A DNA stretch of 8,097 nt from an uncultured Prevotellaceae bacterium (GTDB lineage: Bacteria; Bacteroidota; Bacteroidia; Bacteroidales; Bacteroidaceae): contig CALZOH010000148.1 of assembly GCA_945827465.1 (NCBI GenBank), forward strand, positions 1 through 8,097, in the 5' to 3' direction. The position numbers and the translations under genes were made by a program. This document shows positions 1 through 5,557 of this stretch, one piece after another (position 1 is the stretch's first letter; the number at the start of each line of letters is the position of its first letter). The notes beneath the pieces are model-generated. The model was not told where the DNA came from and did not search any database. It saw nothing but the letters and a program-made list of their open reading frames with translations.

Positions 1-95
1 AGTTCCCGCAAGCTCACTCAAGTGTGCGGGGCGTTTGCGGGAGTTCCCGCAAGCTCACTCAAGTGTGCGGGACGTTTGCGGGAGTTCCCGCAAGC
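1..95. repeat. 41-bp tandem repeat with hairpin-forming units (2.3 copies)
   Basis: Two full 41-bp copies (1-41 and 42-82) differ at one base (G31 against A72). A third copy starts at 83 and breaks off after about 13 bases. Each junction makes a near-perfect palindrome, TTGCGGGA-GT-TCCCGCAA (35-52 and 76-93). Inside each unit, CCCGCA (5-10) can also pair with TGCGGG (25-30) and CACT (15-18) with AGTG (21-24). The array may extend left of the window. It follows the 3' end of the large minus-strand gene, but no T-tract follows the hairpins, so it does not look like a simple terminator. It resembles the dispersed GC-rich intergenic repeats of many bacterial genomes; its function is unknown. Confidence 0.85.
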
Positions 96-100
96 ATGCC

Positions 101-244
101 TTATTTTTGAAAATGGGTATTGATTTCGTCCGCAAGACTGTCCGGTCGCTGCTTGATTTCACCAACTTCGCCCCAGTTGATGATATCCCATTGAAACCAA
201 AAGAAGAGGCGCACATCTTCTTTTGAAAACGTGCGCCTCCGCAT
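101..244 (-). CDS. doubtful small ORF, 47 aa, downstream of the large secreted protein gene
   Basis: An ATG at 244-242 opens 47 codons to a TAA at 103-101. It lies 21 nt beyond the stop of the 1456-aa gene, on the same strand. The peptide begins MRRRTFSKEDVRLFFWFQWD, is rich in aromatic residues (four Trp) and ends in a charged, helix-like part (ADEINTHFQK). I recognise no family. There is no signal peptide and no ribosome binding site; TATATA precedes the ATG. The first third overlaps the 206-239 hairpin that looks like the terminator of the upstream gene, and a frame this short arises easily by chance. It could be a real small protein, the decayed tail of a former gene, or noise. Confidence 0.2.
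   Translation of the reverse strand: MRRRTFSKEDVRLFFWFQWDIINWGEVGEIKQRPDSLADEINTHFQK
206..239 (-). terminator. probable rho-independent terminator of the large secreted protein gene
   Basis: A perfect 9-bp stem GAGGCGCAC/GTGCGCCTC (206-214 with 231-239) encloses a 16-nt loop. Read on the minus strand it is followed at once by TTCTTTTGGTTT, an imperfect but T-rich tract. It starts 27 nt beyond the stop codon at 266, the usual place for a terminator. No T-tract lies on the plus side, so it should work leftward only. A doubtful small ORF reads through it. Confidence 0.65.
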
Positions 245-265
245 TATATACAGTTGAGAGAAGGT

Positions 266-3200
266 TTACTTCACGGCAACTTTCTTCTTACCGATGATGT
301 AAATGCCCTTCTGCAGGCTCTTGCTTGCGTCTGCTGCCTTTACATTGCGTTTGATGAGCTGTCCGTCGATGGTGTAAACGTTAACGCGCTCACCGTTCTT
401 GACGAGGGTTACTTCCTTAACGCCGTCAATCATGTCACCGGTGGTGATGATCAGGTCGGCTTCACCTTCAGTGATGTTGGTTACCTGTTTCGGATCAAGA
501 TAACCGTCGCGTCCGCTAATGAATACGCTGCCGGTGGTGCGAGTCAGCTTCCATCCTTCTTCCTCGGATTTCGTGAAGATACCCATACCCGGAGTGGTGA
601 TGGTCATACCCTGCAGTGTACCAATTAAACCATTGGCTGCAACGGCTGATGTATCAACAACAGTTTCAGGTTGTGCCAGCAGGATGGGGAAGTTGGCGTC
701 ATCAGTTCCATTGTCGGCAACGACAACAAACGGTTCACCGGCTTCAAATCCGTTCTTTTCAACCAATTCAAGACGTGTACCTTCTTCAGTTGTGTACAGA
801 GCCTTAACAGCGTAGGTGCTCATTCCGGCATTGAGTTCGCTAAGCGGCAGGTCTTCGCTGATGGCAAACGGCAGAGTCATAATCTTGGTGCTCTTGTTAG
901 GATACCAGTTGATGCTGAGGTCTTCGTCGGCTTCTTTGAAGTACCATGTTGCCTGCTCGTCGTTGTTCAACGGATAGTGGAACAATCTTTGATTGCTTTG
1001 GTCGGCCTTGAAGCAGTCCATCTTGTCTTCAACACCTACCTGGTGGATCTTGAACTTACCTTTACCGAAGTAGAACAATTCATAAGGAACCTTAGCATGG
1101 TCGGTCAACATTCTGTTGTTTTCGGTGTAAGCACCAATATACTGGCCGGTACCTAAGTTTTGGATAGCATATTGTCCTTCGGCGCCTTCAATCGGAACGA
1201 AACGCCATACTGAATACGGGTCAGTTGCAGGAGCTGTGGTCTCAATGGGATAACCACCCAAGGCAATTTCAGTGCCGATTGATGTGCTGATGAGGAATAT
1301 CGGCTGGTCTTTAGCATATGCGCGGAGTGAACCGGCTACGATGGTGTACCAGCGGTTGGGCTCAATCTGTCCTACGTGAGTCATGAAGGTCTTGAAGGCC
1401 GAGTTCATGTCAGCGATGGCTGTATTGAGTTGCTCAACGGTCGGGCTTGTCGGGCTTACGCTCTTCTTGGCAGTCTGAATGGCATTGGCAAATTCGTCGA
1501 TGGACTCTTGAGAATCCACATAACCGATACCTTCATTTACTTCAGAGTTATTGATATGTTCAATATATTCGTTGTAGAGCTTAACCATTTCGGTAGAGTC
1601 GGCATAGAGGCTCATTACCTTTTCAAAGGCAGCGCGCAGGTTGTCGTTGAACTCTGTGGTAACCATTGTGTGAGGCTCCATGGCTTCAGCCTGATCCAAC
1701 AAAGTCTTCAAAGCATCGCAGGCTTCCTTCATTCCTTCAATGTAGTTGATCTGTGTACGATCAGCGCTCAGACCGGTGTACATTTGGAATTCAGACAAGT
1801 TCCAAGAGATACCTGTAACATCAGGATTGAGGAACAGACGGTTTTCAGAACCAGTTTCGTTTTCTGCCAAACGGGCGTTGTTGGTACCCAAGATGACGAA
1901 ACGGATATACTTGTAGCTATCTTTGAGCGAGATGACAGGAGAAGTATATACAGACGGGTTGCTGCCACGCGGTGAGAAGGTCTGGTCTACTACGTTTTCG
2001 GGCAATGTCATGTTGTGGGTCTCCTGATAATATGCCTTGTCGGCGATGGTGATGATTTCGTTCCATCCGTCTTCGTCGGCATTGTCGGTGCTGGCGCCTA
2101 ATTCGTCATCGTTGGTTGCAAGAATCTTGATGTAGTTAGGAGCGTCTGACCATTCAGGAGAGTTGTAACGTCCACTGTAAGTGAAGTAGAACTCAGAAAC
2201 AGGTTCATTGAGCTTAATTTGGAGGTTATGATATCCAACGCCGGTTCCGGGGAAAGAAGTTGTTGAAAGGATTTCTGCCCACTCTTCTTCTGTGATGTTG
2301 GCATTTTTCATACCGCCTTCGTTCCATGCGCTGTGGAACTTGGTGTTCAGGTCGCCATCGAGCATATTGGCCAAAGAGCCTTCGCCCGGTTCATTACTGT
2401 TGGTGCTGAACTGTGCAGCGTCTGTTACCAAAGTGATGCGTCCACCGGTTGCGGTGTTGTAAACATCCTTACCTTCTTTCAAGAGTGCTGCCATTTCCTT
2501 GTCAAGGGCGTCACGGTCAACATAGAGTTCTTTAATCTTCTCAGCTGCTGCATTGAGGGCTTCAATGTCAGCTTCAGTTGCAGTGAGTGAGCCAATCTTG
2601 GCCAAACCTTCATTAATCAGTTTGTCAAGTTCGTCGCATGCCTCCTTCATTCCGGCTACGGTGTAGTACTCGGACTTGGCTATAGGAATAGCATCATAGA
2701 TTTGGAATTCGCTCAAGTTGAATGTAACACCGGTTTCTTTCGGTGAAGCAAAAGCAGTGGCGCGGTTACCGCCATCTTGGGTAGATACATGCTTAACTAC
2801 GAAGCGCAGATACTTGTAGGAAGTACCTAAATCGATCATGGGTGATGAATAACTTACCATGTTTCCGTTTCCGGGAAGTCCGTAAGCCTCTTTGGTCATG
2901 TCAACGATTTCTGTCCAAAGTGTAGAGTCGGCATTCGACGTGCTCTGACCCAAGTTGTCATCGTTGGTAGCTAAAATTTGGATGTGGTTGGGGTTATCAT
3001 GCCAACCGTCACCATTTTCTCTACCAATATATGTGAAGAAAATCTTGCTGACTTCTTTTTCCAAAGCGAACTGCAAGTTGTGCCAGCCCTGGCCGCTTCC
3101 TTCTTCCTGTGGAACAGCGTAAGAATCGTTCCAGATAGAGTGGAAGATACTTCCCGTATTGCCATCAATCAGGTTGCCATAAGCCGAACCGTCACCGCTT

Positions 3201-4636
3201 GATTGTGCATTTGATGAAATCTGAGAAGCTTTCGTGATGAGGGCTTCTAAGTCGTTGGCAATTTTACGAGTTTCCTGAGCGTTGTTGATAGCAATTTGCA
3301 TTTGGTAAGCAATATATTGTTTGCTACCTTCGTTCACTAACTTATCAATGAGACTTTGATCGGTGATAGGACGGATAATCCATGCGGAGCAAGAATTTGC
3401 ATTGCCGTCCCAAGTAACTACGCGACCGTTAACACCGACGCCACTGTTATGTTCTGCGCTGTGATAAGCCTGGTCATTAAGAGCATTGGCAATTTTCCAT
3501 TGTGCAGTTCCATCGAAGTTCTTGATGGTTTGTCCAACGGTAGGAGTTTCTGTCATGGGCAGGTGAGCACTGGTACCTTCAACGGCTCCAATGTAGGTGC
3601 CACTTGCTACGTTCTGAATGGTGTAAGTTCCATCCTCTTGTTTGGCGATCTTGAAAAGTTGCATGGCATTGTTCGGGTCGAAGTTTTGCCAGCAGAGCAT
3701 GTTATTTTCATTGACGAACATGGCCTTTTCAACGCCTTGCTGATTCTTAAATTCAGGATAGCCGCTAATGAAGTAGTAGTAACCGTCAACAAGAGCAATG
3801 CCAGAAGAAAGAACGGCATCGTATGCATTTTGCAAAGCTTCTGCTTGGGCTGCGTAGGCATCGTCAGAACCTCCGTTTTCCAGCAAGTCGCCGGTCTTGA
3901 TCATCTGATCTTCATATGCCATGATTTTGCCTTCGTCGTAATATCCAACATCCGTGCCACCGGTCGGGAATGCGGCCTTTTGACTCAATGTGTTGTAGAG
4001 TTTTTTCAACTGAGCCAATGCGTCACTGATTTCTTTTGAAAGAGCTTCGTAAACTTGGAATTCGCCAATAGCAAAATAAGGATAGTTGCCGATGTAACCA
4101 CCACCGTTGGTGGTGAGTACATTAAAGCGCAAGTAGCGGTAGCTCTCGCCCAGGTCAATCATGTCGGAATACATCTCCTTAACGTTGGCTGCATTAGGCA
4201 TTTCAAGCGTGATAATTTCTTTCCAACTTTCAACATCGTTAGAGGCTGTGATGGTGAGCTTTGTCGGTCGGTTGGTTTGACCCCACTGGTCATCACGAAT
4301 ACCCATATAGAAGATAATCTTCTGTTGTGGGCGATCTTTTAAGTCTATCTGCAGATAATGCGGATGGTCGTCCGGTTCCGGAGCACTACCATCCCATGCA
4401 GACGTAAAGAAGGTGCCGAGATTGTTGTCAATCAAATTGGCATAACTACCTTCTGCACTCGAGCCAAATTCACCTGCTTTGAAGTCGCAAGATACTTGAC
4501 ACCCTTCATCACCATCGGTTGCGTTGGTGATCAGGCCATCGTTTTCATCATATACATATATGATTTCAGCGTTGGCCAAATTCATGCTCATACTACATAT
4601 AAGCAGCAAGAGTAAAAATGGTAATTTTTTTAACAT
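266..4636 (-). CDS. large secreted multi-domain protein with three discoidin (F5/8 type C)-like domains and C-terminal sorting-type tail
   Basis: Exported 1456-aa protein, probably surface-attached and binding glycans or another ligand; the substrate is unknown. Residues 1-23 form a signal peptide (MLKK, Leu-rich core, ANA|E cleavage) without a lipobox. Discoidin-like domains lie at about 47-197, 465-649 and 733-955. Each has an 'N(L/M)(I/L)D...T.FHS.W' entry, a 'HNLQ' or 'HYLQI' strand, '(I/L).I.A(T/S)ND', 'Y(K/R)Y(L/I)RF' and a closing 'EFQ(I/V/M)Y'. Beta-trefoil/ricin-like modules lie at about 284-424 and 1090-1236, both with 'YxIQNxxxGxYIGA'. Helical, FIVAR-like spacers fill about 198-280, 650-730 and 956-1088. 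A beta-rich part follows at about 1240-1400. Residues about 1406-1456 (VYTIDGQLIKR, LQKGIYIIGKKKVAVK) look like a type A sorting domain of the Por/type IX system. No catalytic domain is recognised. The gene stands alone, with a promoter candidate at 4766-4773 and a terminator at 206-239. The chosen ATG directly precedes the signal peptide. The domain calls are motif-based; fold assignment of the trefoils is the least certain. Confidence 0.9.
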   Translation of the reverse strand: MLKKLPFLLLLLICSMSMNLANAEIIYVYDENDGLITNATDGDEGCQVSCDFKAGEFGSSAEGSYANLIDNNLGTFFTSAWDGSAPEPDDHPHYLQIDLKDRPQQKIIFYMGIRDDQWGQTNRPTKLTITASNDVESWKEIITLEMPNAANVKEMYSDMIDLGESYRYLRFNVLTTNGGGYIGNYPYFAIGEFQVYEALSKEISDALAQLKKLYNTLSQKAAFPTGGTDVGYYDEGKIMAYEDQMIKTGDLLENGGSDDAYAAQAEALQNAYDAVLSSGIALVDGYYYFISGYPEFKNQQGVEKAMFVNENNMLCWQNFDPNNAMQLFKIAKQEDGTYTIQNVASGTYIGAVEGTSAHLPMTETPTVGQTIKNFDGTAQWKIANALNDQAYHSAEHNSGVGVNGRVVTWDGNANSCSAWIIRPITDQSLIDKLVNEGSKQYIAYQMQIAINNAQETRKIANDLEALITKASQISSNAQSSGDGSAYGNLIDGNTGSIFHSIWNDSYAVPQEEGSGQGWHNLQFALEKEVSKIFFTYIGRENGDGWHDNPNHIQILATNDDNLGQSTSNADSTLWTEIVDMTKEAYGLPGNGNMVSYSSPMIDLGTSYKYLRFVVKHVSTQDGGNRATAFASPKETGVTFNLSEFQIYDAIPIAKSEYYTVAGMKEACDELDKLINEGLAKIGSLTATEADIEALNAAAEKIKELYVDRDALDKEMAALLKEGKDVYNTATGGRITLVTDAAQFSTNSNEPGEGSLANMLDGDLNTKFHSAWNEGGMKNANITEEEWAEILSTTSFPGTGVGYHNLQIKLNEPVSEFYFTYSGRYNSPEWSDAPNYIKILATNDDELGASTDNADEDGWNEIITIADKAYYQETHNMTLPENVVDQTFSPRGSNPSVYTSPVISLKDSYKYIRFVILGTNNARLAENETGSENRLFLNPDVTGISWNLSEFQMYTGLSADRTQINYIEGMKEACDALKTLLDQAEAMEPHTMVTTEFNDNLRAAFEKVMSLYADSTEMVKLYNEYIEHINNSEVNEGIGYVDSQESIDEFANAIQTAKKSVSPTSPTVEQLNTAIADMNSAFKTFMTHVGQIEPNRWYTIVAGSLRAYAKDQPIFLISTSIGTEIALGGYPIETTAPATDPYSVWRFVPIEGAEGQYAIQNLGTGQYIGAYTENNRMLTDHAKVPYELFYFGKGKFKIHQVGVEDKMDCFKADQSNQRLFHYPLNNDEQATWYFKEADEDLSINWYPNKSTKIMTLPFAISEDLPLSELNAGMSTYAVKALYTTEEGTRLELVEKNGFEAGEPFVVVADNGTDDANFPILLAQPETVVDTSAVAANGLIGTLQGMTITTPGMGIFTKSEEEGWKLTRTTGSVFISGRDGYLDPKQVTNITEGEADLIITTGDMIDGVKEVTLVKNGERVNVYTIDGQLIKRNVKAADASKSLQKGIYIIGKKKVAVK

Positions 4637-4765
4637 AGATATGATTATTTAAATGAATGGATATGCGATCACGTGTTTGGTAACCTGTTTATTTATAATT
4701 GGTTCTGTTAATAATGTTTGTATGTTTCCCTATTTGGATGTATAAATACTCAATATTTTCATGTG

Positions 4766-4773
4766 CAAATATA
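4766..4773 (-). promoter_or_regulatory. candidate -7 box for the large secreted protein gene
   Basis: On the minus strand this reads TATATTTG followed by C, an exact match to the Bacteroidetes sigma-ABfr -7 consensus TAnnTTTG. A good TTTG -33 element is not seen at the usual spacing of about 19 nt; a TTG lies about 23 nt upstream. Transcription would begin near 4760, giving a leader of roughly 120 nt before the ATG at 4636. Confidence 0.55.
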
Positions 4774-4897
4774 ATGGTTTATTAAATACACCTTCCCAAG
4801 TGTTTTTGAAAAGTTGACTTGGAAATCGATACTTTAACCATATTTAACTCTTTGCTTTTCTTTGGGGATTCAACACGTTTAAGTTTTGGTCAATAAC

Positions 4898-4905
4898 TAT
4901 CTTTG
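4898..4905 (+). promoter_or_regulatory. candidate -7 box for the SAD/AlaX-like editing gene
   Basis: TATCTTTG followed by CAC matches the Bacteroidetes -7 consensus TAnnTTTG exactly. The -33 region is weak (GTTTAA near 4877-4882). The start site would be near 4912, about 95 nt before the ATG at 5006. Confidence 0.6.
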
Positions 4906-5005
4906 CACACCCGTGGATGATTTTAATCGGTAGGTGGATAGTTGTTTACTTGCGATTGGACATGCTCGTGATAAGGGAATCGTTTAACATATCTCAAATA
5001 ATCAG

Positions 5006-5491
5006 ATGGAAGAAAATAGTGTTGTGTTTAATGCACATAATAAAGAGGAGTATCCGCCGGCTCATACTGCTGAGCATATTTTGAATGGTACGATGGATCG
5101 TTTGTACCATTGTGGCCGAGCCTTTTCAAGTCATGTGGAGCGTAAGAAGTCCAAGTTGGACTATCATTTGCCTATTCCCTTGACGTCGCAGCAGATTGCT
5201 GATTTGGAACTGCGAGTGAATGAAGTGATCAATCGTAATTTGGAGGTGTGGTCAGAAGTAGCGTTAAAGTCGGATGTGTCTAACCGCTTTGACTTGTCGC
5301 GTCTTCCGCAGGATGCTTCTGAAACCGTAAGGATTGTTCATGTGGGTGATTATGATGAATGCCTCTGTGTGGGGCTTCATGTGAGGACTACCTCTGAAAT
5401 CGGACGGTTCCGAATCAGTAGTTCGCGTTGGCAAGAGGGGGTACAACGGTTGGTGTTTCGCTTGGACGCTCCTATAGCCGAAAATTCATGA
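5006..5491 (+). CDS. stand-alone tRNA-editing protein of the threonyl/alanyl-tRNA synthetase SAD (AlaX-like) family
   Basis: 161-aa cytoplasmic protein resembling the second additional (SAD) editing domain of AlaRS and ThrRS. Free-standing relatives (AlaX) hydrolyse mischarged tRNA, typically Ser- or Gly-tRNA(Ala). The zinc site is visible: H20-xxx-H24 in 'HTAEHIL' and C121-xxx-H125 in 'CVGLHV'. 'SKLDYHL' (49-55) matches the conserved (S/R)xxDY(H/S) strand, and 'TTSEIGRF' follows the second zinc motif as in the family. The length fits the short AlaX class (about 150-160 aa), without the OB or glycine-rich parts of longer forms. The usual CxGTH carries Leu124 instead of Thr, which could alter specificity or activity. 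An in-frame TAA at 4985-4987 and no other upstream start support ATG 5006; no Shine-Dalgarno is present. It has its own promoter (4898-4905) and terminator (5494-5530). Which tRNA it edits cannot be read from the sequence. Confidence 0.85.
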   Translation: MEENSVVFNAHNKEEYPPAHTAEHILNGTMDRLYHCGRAFSSHVERKKSKLDYHLPIPLTSQQIADLELRVNEVINRNLEVWSEVALKSDVSNRFDLSRLPQDASETVRIVHVGDYDECLCVGLHVRTTSEIGRFRISSSRWQEGVQRLVFRLDAPIAENS

Positions 5492-5493
5492 AT

Positions 5494-5530
5494 AACGGGA
5501 GATAAGCATTTGTCGCTTATCTCCCGTTTT
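5494..5530 (+). terminator. strong rho-independent terminator between convergent genes
   Basis: A perfect 14-bp stem AACGGGAGATAAGC/GCTTATCTCCCGTT (5494-5507 with 5515-5528) with a 7-nt loop runs into TTTT. It begins 2 nt after the TGA of the editing gene. pnp ends at 5558 on the other strand, so the hairpin may also stop leftward transcription, although the T-tract on that side is poor (TATTCAT). Confidence 0.9.
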
Positions 5531-5557
5531 AGAAATGAAACCGGTGGTTTTTACGGT

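Larger units (their letters stand above)
4637..5005. other. 369-bp divergent intergenic region with promoters for both flanking genes
   Basis: AT-rich stretch between the divergent starts at 4636 (minus) and 5006 (plus). It holds one good Bacteroidetes -7 box on each strand (4766-4773 minus, 4898-4905 plus) and implies leaders of about 120 and 95 nt. I saw no gene, no tRNA, no strong hairpin resembling a riboswitch, and no clear operator between the two promoters. Confidence 0.7.

Noticed and set aside
1..23. Lipoprotein signal in the large secreted protein (residues 1-23)
   Set aside because: These are residue positions. The only Cys near the start is in 'LLICSMS', which lacks the small residue required before the lipobox Cys; ANA|E at 21-24 fits signal peptidase I better.
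1..95. CRISPR array
   Set aside because: The units abut one another with no unique spacers; this is a simple tandem repeat with only two full copies.
35..226. 63-codon plus-strand frame across the tandem repeat
   Set aside because: Its first third is translated repeat DNA and the rest lies opposite the 3' flank and terminator of the large gene; there is no promoter or start signal.
3356..4039. 227-codon plus-strand frame opposite the large gene
   Set aside because: It lies wholly inside a minus-strand gene with clear domain motifs, has no recognisable protein features of its own and no promoter; it is an antisense shadow, as are the frames at 254-628, 671-1156 and 1376-1975.
4637..4765. Riboswitch or structured leader before the large gene
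   Set aside because: The roughly 120-nt leader is AT-rich, and I saw no stable stem or known aptamer consensus.
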